From Plasmodium malariae (taxonomy: Eukaryota; Apicomplexa; Aconoidasida; Haemosporida; Plasmodiidae): a stretch of DNA of 64,000 bases. Below are positions 43,501-55,329 of the stretch, one piece after another (position 1 is the stretch's first letter; each line of letters starts with the position of its first letter). The position numbers and the translations under genes were made by a program. The notes below the pieces were generated by a model, which did not search any database, was not told the origin of the DNA, and saw only the letters and a program-made list of their open reading frames with translations. The DNA is taken from the NCBI RefSeq assembly GCF_900090045.1, contig NC_041787.1, positions 2,105,001 through 2,169,000 of the forward strand, given 5' to 3'.

Positions 43501-44355
43501 TATTAAATCATTCCCTCGGATATGACAATCTATATCTTTTGCATTTCCATCAATATTATCGCTTTTTATATTTACTTTCACATTGCTATCATATGGATGA
43601 CCAATCCAGCTTTTTACATTGAACACATATATTTTGTTATCAGTTTTTATTTTAACAAAATCACAGTACCATGGGTCATTGTTCGCATTATTGGTTAAAA
43701 TGATATCCTCTAAATTCCCTACATCTGATGCTTGAAATTTTATTTTTTTTAGTCCACCTGCGTTAAATCCTTCGTGTAACACTTTTGTATTGCTTCTTTT
43801 ATTGCTACCTAGTAGTATTATTTCTATAGTACCTGTAGTACCTGCTTCCATATCTTTTCCAGTTTGAACATAAGCTGTATATAATTTATTTCCTGATAAG
43901 TAGTATGTAGCTTCTTGCTGATTATCATCTAATGATCCGATACAGTCAAAATTCCAAAATTTGAAATCTTTCCATACTGTTATTTTTTTACATTTCCATT
44001 TCTTATTTTGTGAATTCAGTTTTACATGTACATGTTCAGGATTCCCAATGTCTGTTTTGACTGAAAATATTTTACTTAACAATCCTTCGTTTTCATTTCC
44101 AATAATTATTTCTTTTGTTTTTAACCCATATCCATTTGAAAGAATTATAGAAACATTACTGTATAGATCAAGTCCACTTGATATCACAGGTGTGGTCTCA
44201 ATCATGTACTTGGCAATACTATCATTTTCGTTTATGCACTCTGCATAATCAGATTTCCCATATTCAAATTTTGCTTTGCACCACTCTTTGCCGTGTAGTC
44301 TCAAGAGGAACAAGTGCAGGAGGAGAAGATGGATTATGCATTTGGATTGAATCAT
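40552..44355 (-). CDS. CCp3: LCCL/scavenger-receptor sexual-stage protein CCp3 (LAP1, SR)
   Basis: Single exon, about 1267 residues from the ATG at 44355. I prefer this start to the upstream ATG at 44388 because it places a signal peptide (IIHLLLLHLFLLRL) at the N-terminus. Domains in order, numbered from this start: two PLAT/LH2-like beta domains (about 32-258); LCCL 1 (near 305, CPQNC...ICASAIHDG); SRCR 1 (about 405-508, WGTVCKKG...CKDLGF) and SRCR 2 (about 522-638, GSVCSEGW...CQELGYTG); LCCL 2 (near 699); a laminin-G/pentraxin-like domain (about 828-985); LCCL 3 (near 1077) and LCCL 4 (near 1192), each with CKAAIH. This is the CCp3/LAP1 architecture. Family knowledge: these proteins are made in gametocytes and found on gametes and in the ookinete crystalloid; loss blocks sporozoite formation. 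Neighbour fibrillarin gives synteny support. Confidence 0.96.
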   Translation of the reverse strand: MIQSKCIIHLLLLHLFLLRLHGKEWCKAKFEYGKSDYAECINENDSIAKYMIETTPVISSGLDLYSNVSIILSNGYGLKTKEIIIGNENEGLLSKIFSVKTDIGNPEHVHVKLNSQNKKWKCKKITVWKDFKFWNFDCIGSLDDNQQEATYYLSGNKLYTAYVQTGKDMEAGTTGTIEIILLGSNKRSNTKVLHEGFNAGGLKKIKFQASDVGNLEDIILTNNANNDPWYCDFVKIKTDNKIYVFNVKSWIGHPYDSNVKVNIKSDNIDGNAKDIDCHIRGNDLINTNNLPKLLESKVQIFKVRCPQNCQSSEFASIEGSSIHPSSSSICASAIHDGSLTPSGGEVIVTVAKDMKHYYALDEKYNELSAIDFSTKADEKNFSFYTYHLDSIDDIKSNVRIVDSFGKLSSLGRLEIRIKNKWGTVCKKGPNYTFNDDTAKRACKDLGFPNGICIKENCANINGQHYCAGYGYPFSAAGMLCSGNEKNLLKCNGDDSSHCVDHHDDVIVQCLHYSSNDLVHDGTIRLIDITGAPSNNGVGRLQIYYNGSYGSVCSEGWTKESEKIACQELGYTGLKGNGFSTHLCSSISGENLCGNDTEKINAINFKCKGDEKFLKNCPHETHEDIYCSHEEDIVIGCSGEGGDSSGFGIARQRKNQMTLEKKNFPPKIELTCFDKIVSKADLSNANVGDVFLVTCPEKCDEEIGVVKGTFLYTFDSHICKAAIHAGVISNNVAEDLVLIIGHMHKNFIRTKRNNIESHEFNGISKSFSLSIPTTYLLREERRSNAKLDEDDLLKKEEDFSYQHIFDKQSKNLVTSISVQPTFQWIAPTGFLGFNGKENDFINCNNLPNEKYIKSLSNFSFIIYFTLSGGEGTWRTLLSHSLCEGISISIDEQNELVVEQNCNPHLIKTKFIPKFGHTYHLAVIYNKTTKTIALYINAKQAILEKDKYNFTLNGNITIGRSNQSASDYFIGNIHLIEVYKYVLSEDEIKESLSSVLSLDYVHINTEDNIGRRMKKKNNNNNKGLRKTVDGRECITPCKSKSVINKDVQVNVEKINLKCENDLISEQFNGKIGSQFLVNCVDNCIKSKYIIKGSNNYYTPDSSICKAAIHAGVYIPNKKNNLNGPFIIRIVEGLLEYKTSRGHFGIVSKSEKQSQLRSFSLFSEIEDNIFTCSTNAQFLLNLSVGETRLIICPSDCDTTSDKVFGTNVYSPLSSLCKAAIHSGILTNKGGQVHIIVGSSQTEFKGSKQNNIESYPSEKQNRSFTFSKNIE

Positions 44356-45989
44356 TGTACGCGCGCACACGCATGTATTGGATTGCACATATATGTGCAG
44401 AGTATGGGTGGGGGGATATATATGGGGGTATGTGTAAGGGTATGTGTGTGTGGATATATATGGGGGTATGTGTAAGGGTATGTGTGTGTGGATATGTATT
44501 GGGGTATGTGTAAGGGTATGCGTGTGTGGATATGTATTGGGGTATGTGTAAGGGTATGCGTGTGTGGATATGTATTGGGGTATGTGTAAGGGTATGCGTG
44601 TGTGGATATGTATTGGGGTATGTGTATGTGTTGTGTGTGTATGAGTATATACGTTTATATGTATGTGTACTGCTGCGACACCGCTGCGGTATTTCGCGTC
44701 TTATCAGCCAATTTTTCAAATAAAAATACGGCTAGAAAAAAAAAAAAAAAAAAAAAAAGAGGGTAACTATATATTTGACAAAAAAAGTGAGTATTTACAA
44801 CAGTAACATAGAATAGGGGGGCTCTGAAAAGAAAAAAAAAAAAAAGAGGAAAAAACTTAAGTAAATTACGTTTTACAATGTATATGCTTCTATTTTTTCT
44901 TTCTTTCGTTCTTTAGTTTTTTCTTTTTTTTTCTTTTTTACGAGCTTCTTTCGTTATTGCATTGACACTTTCAATAGGACATGGAAATACTATATATTTT
45001 TGTTAAATTTCCCCCTCAGAATGGTAAGTTATTGTCTACGTGTGTTGAAAATGAATTCAGTCTTTTTTTTTTTTTTTTTGCTTTATTCTTTGGGACTGTA
45101 TATATCATAGGATGTGTTGCTTTGGTTAAGTGAAGGCAGAATATACTAATTTAAGTATTTGTATATTTATTTGTTTGTTAATCTTTTTGTTAATATATTC
45201 GATATATATAACTAAAAATACATACACACACACATATATATATATGTATATTCAACAAAAGGATATTTTTCGCAAAACTTTTATTTAGACTTGGGCTGAA
45301 GGGAAAAAATTATACGGATATTTCACGCGCGTACCGCGGGTATACACGCTCAATGGTATATGGACTCACATACATATACATATACACATACACACGCACA
45401 TACATACATGTGCTTAATTCCACAAATGAGCAGAATGAGGAATCTAATTAAAAGGATATACCACAAACATCTGTGGTATTACATATGGAGCAAAATAAAA
45501 AAAAAATTGGTGTAGATACATCGCATTTTTATGCACATTGTCTTTTGAAATTTTTCAAAAGGGGACAAAAAATTGGTTCCAAAAAAATGGGAAATAAAAA
45601 TGGGAAATAAAAATGGGAAATAAAAAAGAGAAATAATAATGGAAAATAGCAGAGGGTAATAAAAAAAGAAAATAAAAAAGGAAAATAAAAAAGGAAAATA
45701 AAAAAAGGTAATAAAAATGTTCAAAATTCCAGGTATATTATGTGTACATTAAAATCAAATTAAATGATTTAAAAAAGGGCGAATAAACACATGGGAAATT
45801 TAAAATGATTGAATAAAATCCCAGAAAATAGGGGTATTCTGTATATCTATATGCACGTTGCAATATGGTGAAAAAAGCATAGAGGTTATGGGAGCTCATA
45901 AAAAGAATGACTCTGCGTAAACGTATCATTTTCGTATTTATGTACAATTAATTTGCACGTTCTCTATGCTAAAATTTTGTAAAAATTAT
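44356..45989. other. Upstream region of CCp3
   Basis: Contains the 38-bp minisatellite (44423-44630), A-run at 44737-44758, poly-T at 45064-45079, a GC-richer stretch at 45325-45352 and an array of aaaaatgggaaat units at 45580-45710. It serves as CCp3 promoter side and 3' flank of the methyltransferase gene. No specific promoter element can be named. Confidence 0.65.
44423..44630. repeat. 38-bp G-rich minisatellite
   Basis: Five copies of a 38-bp unit beginning tggggtatgtgtaagggtat, at 44423-44460, 44461-44499, 44500-44537, 44538-44575 and 44576-44613, plus a partial copy. The last three are identical apart from ends. It starts about 70 bp upstream of the CCp3 ATG, so it is likely in the 5' untranslated region. 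Confidence 0.95.
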
Positions 45990-48151
45990 TTATTGTTCTA
46001 ATAAGGACATTTTTCCATCTTCAATATTCTCCTTCTTCTTTTTCGGCTCGTAATCTGAAAAAATTGTGGGAAGAAATATAACATTAGTGTAGGAATACTA
46101 ATAGGTGAAAAAAAAAAAAGAAAGAAATACCAATTTTTTTTTTTTTTTTTTTTTTATTCTGTTTATATGCAATCTCCTATGGTTACAGTTAGTAATAAAT
46201 GGAAAATTACTTATACACACATATGCTCATAATTATATAGGTGTATTACCTGCGTATAATTGACCACATGCCGCATCAATTGAATGCCCAAAAGAATTTC
46301 TGCACACAAGAAAAATAAAACATGCAAGTAAACCGTAGGTTTCAATTTCAAAAAAAGGTTATACATACATGTACGTGCCTATATATATGACTTATTCATG
46401 TATGTATATCTAGCTATGTATAATACGAACAGTTTCAAACATTTTTTAAGCAACATGCAGTATATTATTATACGTTTGAAGCTTATGTTTACGGTTAAGT
46501 TTATGCTTCCGTATATTTGAGTGAACAAAGAGCAGTGTGGATATAGCAACAAAAAAATAATAATAAAATAAAATATAATACAATATGAAACAATGTGATA
46601 CAATATAACACAATGTAATATAATAAAACTTTTTTGAGCTTAAGAATATTTAAAACAATGTACATATTTTTAAAAGCGACATTAAGGAAATTTAATCAGT
46701 GTAGAGGCAAGCAAACAACCGAATTACGTACATGCGAATTTGTTATTATATTTTCTTTTTTGTACAAACCTGTAGAAAAAGGATATTCCATGTTTTCTTA
46801 ATATTTTCTGTAAAAAAAAAAAAAAAAAAAATAGAACAAAAAATACTACGAAAAAAGTAGAAACGCAAATAAAAAAAAAGGACAAAAGAAGAATTTTTTG
46901 CATTACTTCAAACTGATGAATTTTTTCTTCTTCGATTACTCTATGGAAATTTTCATCAACATTCTTCGCTAAAAGGGGTTATGAAATGGTAGAGAAATAT
47001 GAACAAGAACACATAAGTATATAACCACATAAATATATGCACACATTAGTATACAACTACATGAATATATGCACATATAAGTATACAACAACATAACTAT
47101 ATATGCACATATAAGTAAACAACAATATAACTATATATGCACATATATAAATATGTACACAGTACTGCATAAATAATACTTGCCCCCATGAAACAATTTG
47201 TTGGGTGGGTTGCATATTTTACGGAATGCCCACGGCTGTACCGGCAGGTGCAGCATGGGGAGGGGGTGGAGTACCTTTGTTATATGGTATTAAACAAACA
47301 TTATAGAGGTATCTAACAGCTCTTGGTCTATCACATATGTGGTTGCACAAAGCTTCAGCATGATCTTTTGAATCATTTATATCCTTAATTAGTATATAAC
47401 TTACCCATACCCGTCTCCCTGTTTTTGCTATTCTATCATCTAATAGTTCGAGTACTTCGTTAAATGGAAACAGTTTATTTATAGGGACTAGATTATCTCT
47501 TTCTTCAGAAAAAGGAGAATGTAAAGAAAAGGATAAATTCACTTGTGGGAAAAGATCATTTAATTTTTTAATACCAGGTAAGAGTCCAACTGTTGAAATA
47601 TTAATTCTTCTACTTGATAAAGCAAATAAATTATGATTATTAAAAAAATGGATTGAATCAAAAACATGAGGATTGGCTAATGGTTCACCCATACCCATAA
47701 ATGAAACATTTTTTATATCAACTTCTTTTGATTGAAAATATAACAGCTGATCTGTTATTTCATCTAATTCTAATTGTCTCTTAATTCCTATTTTTCCTGT
47801 TGCGCAAAATTTACAAGCAAATGAACAACCTATTTGACTAGATATACATAAAGATTTATGAGAACCAAAATCTAAAGAAGTTGCTTCTATTTTTTCTTTA
47901 TCTTTACACTCAAATAGTACTTTATATGCTCTATCATGTTTATACTCTTTGATCGGTTTTAAACTTAAAATATTCTCACCAAATATATGTTTCATTTCTT
48001 TTCTAATAGGTGATGGTATATTCTTCATCTTATTTACATTAACAATTTTTGCCTTATATATATTATCTAGTATTTGTTTCAACCGGTATTTCTCGAACTG
48101 ATTCCGATCAATCAGATTCGCTAACTTCATATACCTTTTCGACTTTTCCAT
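45990..48151 (-). CDS. RlmN/Cfr-type radical SAM RNA methyltransferase, five exons
   Basis: Exons: 48151-47275, 46968-46907, 46807-46770, 46299-46250, 46054-45990. All borders are GT..AG and phases match, giving 363 residues. The radical SAM cluster motif is CxxxCxxC at C109, C113 and C116 (GCSFACKFC). C102 and C337 match the two extra catalytic cysteines of RlmN/Cfr, in LCISSQIG and IDAACGQL. MGMGEPLANP and LSFSLHSP are further family motifs, and IPYNK is the typical late strand, here ending exon 1. RlmN methylates C2 of a conserved adenosine in large-subunit rRNA and some tRNAs. A bacterial-type enzyme in this parasite would fit an organelle ribosome, but no clear targeting peptide is seen at the ATG used; an in-frame stop lies 6 nt upstream. 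Further 5' exons cannot be excluded. Confidence 0.92.
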
Positions 48152-50472
48152 TTTTAGACGACATCAGACATGTACGCTTGTGTAAGGGTCCTCAATTCGG
48201 ATTGTACATTCTGGGGGTAAGAAGTTGGTATGGTACGACAAACGGATTATTTGCTCTGTTCTGTTACGTTTTGTTATGTTCTATATTGTTTTCTTTTCTT
48301 TTCTTATTTGTTTATTTTTCTTCTGCATTTTTCATTTTTTCCTTTCGTCCTGCTTCTCTTTTATATGCGTTATTATTACTTTTTTTTCTCAAATTTACTC
48401 GGCTATCTCAAATAGTTGAACACTTGAGCTACAGAGTAAAACATGAATGGAAAAATTATTAAATTCATATAATGAACTCAATGAATGGCCATGTACAGGA
48501 TAAATTTTTGCACTTTGCGAAGTTTTTCCATTTCTTACTATTTTTTCTAACGGCGCGTTTGTTCCTTTGTTTGTTTTTTATCATCCAATATTACACGAAA
48601 TAAATTTACGTATGCACATGTACAATTTGCCGTGCATACCTTTAAGGATACACATTATTTGATCTCTTCCTGTAGGGCCCAATTTTACCTGCGAGAGCAT
48701 GAAAGTGTTTCCCTTTTTTTTTTTTTTTTTGAAGGGAACATTGTTATTGACCTTTTTAATAATAGAGGTGAACAGGAATAATCATGCGTGTGGATGTATG
48801 ATTGTATGAATGTATGTATGTATGTATGAATGTATGTATGTATGTATGAATGTATGTATGTATGTATGAATGTATGTATGTATGTATGAATGTATGTATG
48901 TATGTATGTATGTATGAATGTATGTATGTATGAATGTATGTATGTACGTATATATTCATATATGTATATATGGACCTGATGAAGCAAAAAATATTTTTAA
49001 ATGTTCTTTTTCTTTTTTTTTTCAGGCGAATGAACTTTATCTTTTGTTAGGAAAAGGTTTTACTTTTTACTTATTTTAAATCTTCTTTATATTACACCTC
49101 AAAAAAATAAAATAAAAAACTAGAAAACATAATGTAGATGCCATTAGTTTCACTAAAATGCCTTAAACAATTAAACTGAAGGACGAACGCTGAAATACTA
49201 TTTTTAAAATTTAAGAAAAAAGCGCGGAAAGCGTGTTGCTCCACAAAATGTATTTATGTATGTATATATGGGTTTACATCCATGCATACATATACATATA
49301 TACATGTACATATGCACTTATACATATATAGTATTGAAACGGGTAGTAAATACGCATATTCAAATAACGATATGGTACTGGAAAAGGAATATCTTCTTAT
49401 TTGTCTTCTTAAAAAGAGATGCTTAAAATACAAAGGAATTGTTCCTACGGCTTCTACTGTTTAACAAACAGTTAAATTACACAGCTTTAACAAGTGGATA
49501 TTTCATAGCCACGAAACAATGAAATACAACAATAATAGCATATTTAAGGTGGTTACACAAGTTTAATTTATTTTAAATGCCAAAGGGAGAAGATGACGAA
49601 AAGTGATAAGAAGCTATGTTACATTTTGTTTCTATTTAATAAAAAAAGAAAGTCTATAAAACATTAGGAATTTTTTTTTTTTTTTTTTTCATTTTTGTAT
49701 ATAACATGAATTCATTCCATTTGCGCACTTTTTCCATAACGTAAATGTTTTTAACCAGTTTTACTTCATTTCAAGCATTGTTGTTATGTACAATTGGAAA
49801 AAAAAGGTAGCATATGGAAACAGACGAAAGCGAGAAATATTATATATACACATGTACGCATGTATATATATATGAGTGCGTGTGCACATTGGCATCCCTT
49901 TAATTTCAAGGTTACTCCTCCCATTTCCCTATCCATCAATTTAAATATATTTTTTTTAATATAGTGATATTTTCATATGTGATGATAGGGACATATGATA
50001 TGTATTTAAAAAAAATAAAAAGGTTTGATTTAAAGTTTAATAAATATTAATTTTTTATTTCCTAGTTTGTTCATGTTTTCTGTGATCTTAGTTGTGCATT
50101 GTGGTTATGTTGCATACATATTTGTATATACAGGAATAAAAGTATTTTTTTTTTATTTATGCTACCTATGGTGCTTGTATTTATTTTTCCATTACCTAAT
50201 GGTATATATATATATATATATATATATAAATATATACATACACATGTTTGTGTGTGTATGTGAGAATAACAATCAAAGTAATACTACTGTTAACAGTTAT
50301 AAAACTTTATTATATATGAAAAGTACTGCAATCACCATAGTAATATAACGTAGTAATACACATAAAGGGCGGTACTGCTTATAGGTGCTTTTTGCTATAA
50401 TTTATAAATAAAGCAGAAAAAAAGAAAAAAATGAAAAAAAAAGACAGAAGAAAGTAGTGTAACTGATACGTC

Positions 50473-50509
<37 letters not shown>

Positions 50510-50793
50510 CTCTTAAAGCATGATATATATAGGTAACTGTTTAAATATTTTTAAACAAAACATGCACCTGTTTCTATGTTAATTGTGACAACCTAAATAA
50601 GTTTATAATTCAAATGTAATTATTTTCAAACGCAACACATATACATATTATGTGCTATATATAAATATATTTTTACTAGTTAATTTAAGAAAAACTAAAA
50701 TTTTCTATTTATATCAACAATATATATCTCAACAAAAAGTGGAACTTAAAAATGGTATAATAATTAATTGTATAAAAAAAAGAATGTAACAGC

Positions 50794-50828
<35 letters not shown>

Positions 50829-52744
50829 CAAGAAAAAAGTATAAAAAGGCTCGCGCCATTTAATGTTGTAAATTATAATTTAATGGTAAAGATAAAAAAA
50901 AAATAGATAAAATAAGAAAAAAATTGGATAAAATAGGATATAATAAAATAAAAGCAAAGAAAAGGAAAATAAAGCAAAGTATGGAAATGCAAAACGAATA
51001 AGAAAAGAAGAACAAAAAAAAAGTAAATAAAACAAAAAAATAAAATAAAACAAAAAAATAAAATAAAACAAAAAAATAAAATAAAACAAAAACAGGAAAA
51101 TAAAATATAAAAAGGAAAGTAAAACATAAAAAGGAAAATAAAACATAAAAAGGAAAACGAAACAAAAAAAAAAAAAGAAAAAAAGAAATGAAATAAAAAT
51201 AGAAGAAAAGTAAATAAAAATACATAATATCAATGTGTGCAAAAAATTACGCACACGTAAAATACATTATTATTTCAGTACACACACAAAATATACTAAT
51301 TAAATAAAATATATTAAAAAGAAGGTAGTATAGGGGCAATTTTGTATTTATTAGTTACAAAATTTTGTAAATATTGAAATATTAAAATTTTTACATTTAG
51401 AAGCACATTATGGTTTATTAATACATTATTTCTACGCCCGCTATTATGTTTTACTCATAGTATATATGTGCGTAAATGCACGTATAAGTGTACTTAATTA
51501 CACCATAAATGTACGTATATATTAAAAAAAAAAAAAAAAATCCATAACTTTGTAATTATAATAATTTATGTACAACTAAGTTATCAAATGACGTGTTAAT
51601 GACATTATTGTATATTTTATCTTAATTACTAATTTTGTACCAACATACATATATATATATATATTGTATACACATAAATACATGTATACATATATACACA
51701 TATATGTAATGTGTACGCGTAAAGCTTCCGTTTTTTTCCACTTGTTTCTGGAAATTTTCCCCTCTTTTTGACATTTTTATGTTATAATTATCATTGTTTT
51801 ATAATTATAACATGTGCAATTATAAAGTAACATTGTTGTTTGGAATATAATTAAAAGAATAAGTTTTATTTATATATATTTGTTTATAATTATATTTATA
51901 TGTGTATGTATGTGCTTTTTAGTTTTTGCTAGTACATAAATATGTATATATACCCTTTTCATTTAACTAAGTGCACATTTTATAGTAATTATATTAATGA
52001 TTTTAAAGATTAGTGTTCGTATATTAATATTAATGTGAAATATAATTCTAATTTTCATGTATACATGCATACGTACATACCTCTTTGCCGTTGTTATTAA
52101 AAAGAAACTTTGCACCTTTTAAATTTTCAAATTTTTTCCCTCTTTTTTTTTTTTTTTTTTTCTTTTTCTTTTTTTTTTTTTTCATCAATCCTAAATGTTC
52201 ATATTTATATAATAAGAATACATAAATATTAAATGACTTTTATATATGTAAATAAAAGATGTGTTCAACATCTAGATTTATAAAATTTTAATTTTTTTAT
52301 TTTACCCTATTTGTGATATTTCTATGTTTTTTATTTCAACTCACCTCATCTTTTTTTTTTCTTTTTTTTTTTTTGTGTGAAACATTTGAAGAAGAATTAA
52401 TAATTGATTTATTATTCCTATGAAAAAGGGGTGAATACGCAAAGGAAGCGAAAATATATACAAAAAAAAGAAAAAGAAAAAAAAAACACAAAAATTAGTA
52501 GAAGACTTATTAATTGATCTTCATTCAGAAATTTGAATCCCTTGAATGCATATATATTTTCCGTTTTTGTATTCTAGCATATGCATATATATATATGTAG
52601 AAAAATAGGTGTATGTGTATATTTGTATATATATGTATACATGTACATATATATATATATATATATACGTACATCCATACATACACATTTACATATACAC
52701 CCTCATTGACGCTTCAAGCGATTCACCGAATAATTTAAGTTAAG
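48152..52744. other. 4.6-kb intergenic region between divergent genes
   Basis: Longest gene-free stretch here. Contents: possible minus-strand exons at 48403-48428 and 48640-48688 (see findings); a 16-bp array (tatgaatgtatgtatg) at 48797-48950; (TA)n at 50199-50228 and 50480-50503; A-run at 50798-50824; a 17-bp array (aataaaacaaaaaaata) at 51020-51170; poly-T at 52143-52185. The last 300 bp should hold the GAPM3 promoter. Confidence 0.6.
48797..48950. repeat. Array of tatg/aatg units
   Basis: (tgta)n with a regular 'gaatg' interruption every 16-20 bp. Open frames on both strands give YIHTYIHS-like peptides and are noise. Confidence 0.9.
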
Positions 52745-53340
52745 ATGTGGTTCACTACAAGGCAAGACGGCCTTGATGACAACTGTCATACGAATAGAGG
52801 ACCATGTTTTCAAATAAGTGGTTTTTTTGGATCTACGTTAAGATTAGGTTTTTTTTTAGAATTTATAGCATTGACCTTTTTATTTATGGCTTATTGGTCA
52901 AGTGGGGGTAAAGGACTCTTTAGTTATGATTTAAAAAATATGAAAGATGAGTATCGTTTTGATCAAACTTTTAGAAATTCTATAACTCTTTGGACAGGTG
53001 TCTATTTGATAGGAGCTATATTTATAATGTCTTTCCAAGTTCTTCTTGCGGATGATACCTGGTATAAAAAGCGAAGATAAAAAAGAGTAACTAAAAGTCA
53101 TGTTTTCGTGTACCCCATGTTACTGAATTATGTCTACATTTACGCACATGCGCATACATATGGATATTATGCATATATAGAGATATACATGAAAAAATAC
53201 ATACGCATATGCATGCACATATATACACACCTATATATATACATACGCACGGATATGTGATCCATTTTGGAAAAATAGTTCATCTCATGCAAAAAGGAGC
53301 CCCCCTTTTAAGAGACATATATATCAGTGTTCTCATTATT

Positions 53341-53374
<34 letters not shown>

Positions 53375-54227
53375 TTAAAATGATTTATGATAATGTTTAA
53401 GAGCTTATTTTTAATGAAAAGAAATAGTATATTACTTAACAATTTAATACTATCTCAATATTAACTCTTTTCATTTGTTGATTTATTTATTATTTTTTTA
53501 GTTGGGCAAGAGGATATCGTGCAGGATCTAAAATTTTGAGATTAGCTTCATTTTTTGATACCATAAGTGCAACTCTACAGTTTATATTTTATTTGTATAT
53601 ATCTAAATTTTATACAAGAAAATGGTATGTTCATTTTAATGAGGGAGGAAGCGAATGGGTGTTTTTTATTTTTGTGCGATTACTTCATGCTTTTTCTTGT
53701 TTATTATATGGTCTAGCTGCTTATTTGTTGGAAGTTTATCACGATGAAGGAGCAGGCGATTTGCATGCATATATAAATGGTGTAATGTTTGCATTTGCTG
53801 GATTAACAGGTACTAAAATAAGTCATATATTGTTTGGCCGTTTGTAAATTAGTATATGAAGTGTTCTTCCAGACCCTTAAGCACAATATGCTCATTCCTG
53901 CGTCGATATATATATATATATAAACATAATACGTAATTACGTGCATACGAATAATACAATAGATCCTTTTATTTAAATTTTCATCTTTTTTTTGTAGAAA
54001 TATTTGTAATATTTTGCAACTCTGGTAGCTACTCCAATTTCCTGTTATGGATAGCCTTAGGAGCAGTTTCCCTATGGTCCTACTATTTCGAGCCAGAAGT
54101 TAATCATGTCTCCCCTGCCTTACATGAAACCGAATTAACGAATGATGTTGAACAACAAGTAGAAAAGTTTTCTCGATACACGCCATACCCACAAGATCCT
54201 AATCAAAACGCATATTATCCTGCATAA
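52745..54227 (+). CDS. GAPM3: Glideosome-associated protein GAPM3, three exons
   Basis: Exons: 52745-53061, 53502-53809 and 53998-54227. Junctions TG|GTATAA to TTTAG|T and ACAG|GTACTA to TGTAG|AA keep frame and give 284 residues. Six hydrophobic segments are visible, among them LGFFLEFIALTFLFMAYW, WTGVYLIGAIFIMSF, FVRLLHAFSCLLYGLAAYL, GVMFAFAGLTEIFVIF and LLWIALGAVSLWSYYF, followed by a hydrophilic tail ending DPNQNAYYPA. GAPM proteins are six-span proteins of the inner membrane complex that link the actin-myosin glideosome to the alveolin network under the parasite plasma membrane. Position between the methyltransferase and VPS29 matches the P. falciparum GAPM3 locus as I remember it. Regulation would be expected to peak in schizonts and other invasive stages; nothing in the sequence shows this. 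Confidence 0.92.
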
Positions 54228-55284
54228 TTTTGTCTGTATATATGTGAATTGTTTAAATTTTGTTTTTTTAAAATATATTTATAAAAAAAAAAAAAAAAAA
54301 AAAGTAAAAAATGTTTAAAAAAAATGATAAAAAAATGTATTTTAAAAAAAAAAAAAAAAAAGAGGAAAATATGAAAAATATGAAAAATATGAAAAATAAC
54401 TTTGGAACGGAATATTGTTTAAAAACGTTATAGGGGAAAAAATGCTATATATAATGATGCAATTATTTCATTTACTTTTTCACTAACTTGTTATTTCTTA
54501 ACATATATTTGTATACATTTTCAAGTAAAATAATAGAAAAACAAAAGCTCTGTTATATTCTCCATCACATTGTTATGTATAAATTTAAAAACTTTATTGT
54601 TCAAAGTAACTATTTTCTTTTAGTATAATATTACATATTGTGGGCGGAGCCTACAGGCTCTCTAAATTTTTTAAATAAATAGATAAGATCTGCTAAGAAG
54701 AAACGTAAGGACATGGCCAAACACAAAAATGGACAAACGTGAACAAACCTTGGGAACTATTTTTTTATTTTTGTGTTTTTTTTTTTTTTTTCTCGAAAAA
54801 GGCTATCTTCAGTCTCCTATGAACACCTTGAAACATGATTACAAGGTACCTTCCTAATTTGTGTTGTTATATAAATAAAAACTTGAAACTTTATGTTAAG
54901 AATTTGTTTATGGGTACTTTATTTTAAACCCTTCATTTCACATCGCTCAATATAAAATATATATTTTGCGGGGAGGGGGAAAAAAAAAGAAAAATGCAAT
55001 AAAAATGGAATAAAAAAGAAAAGATGTATCGGAATTCGAGTGAGATATGTGAACATTCTCCTCATCATAAATAAAACCCCATTTTAACTTGGGATTGATT
55101 AGAAAATCGGGCATTTCCCTTGGATGATATATATATATATATGCGCAGATATACTTATGTATATAATGTATACAATTTAGTTTATACCCTATTGGGAATG
55201 ATGTTAAATTGTGTTTTTTTATTTTTTTGTTATGCAACAAGTTGTTATGTTACAATATTTAATGGAAGCATAAAAAAAAAAAGA

Positions 55285-55329
<45 letters not shown>

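Noticed and set aside
44356..44388. Upstream ATG for CCp3 at 44388
   Set aside because: It would bury the signal peptide behind 11 polar residues; the ATG at 44355 gives a normal signal peptide.
44423..44630. CRISPR-like direct repeats
   Set aside because: Units are contiguous with no unique spacers, and the genome is eukaryotic; it is a minisatellite.
49282..49464. Plus-strand open frame ending LKKRCLKYKGIVPTASTV
   Set aside because: The start lies in (tacata) repeat DNA, there is no splice support, and the reverse strand looks equally open; not enough to call a gene.
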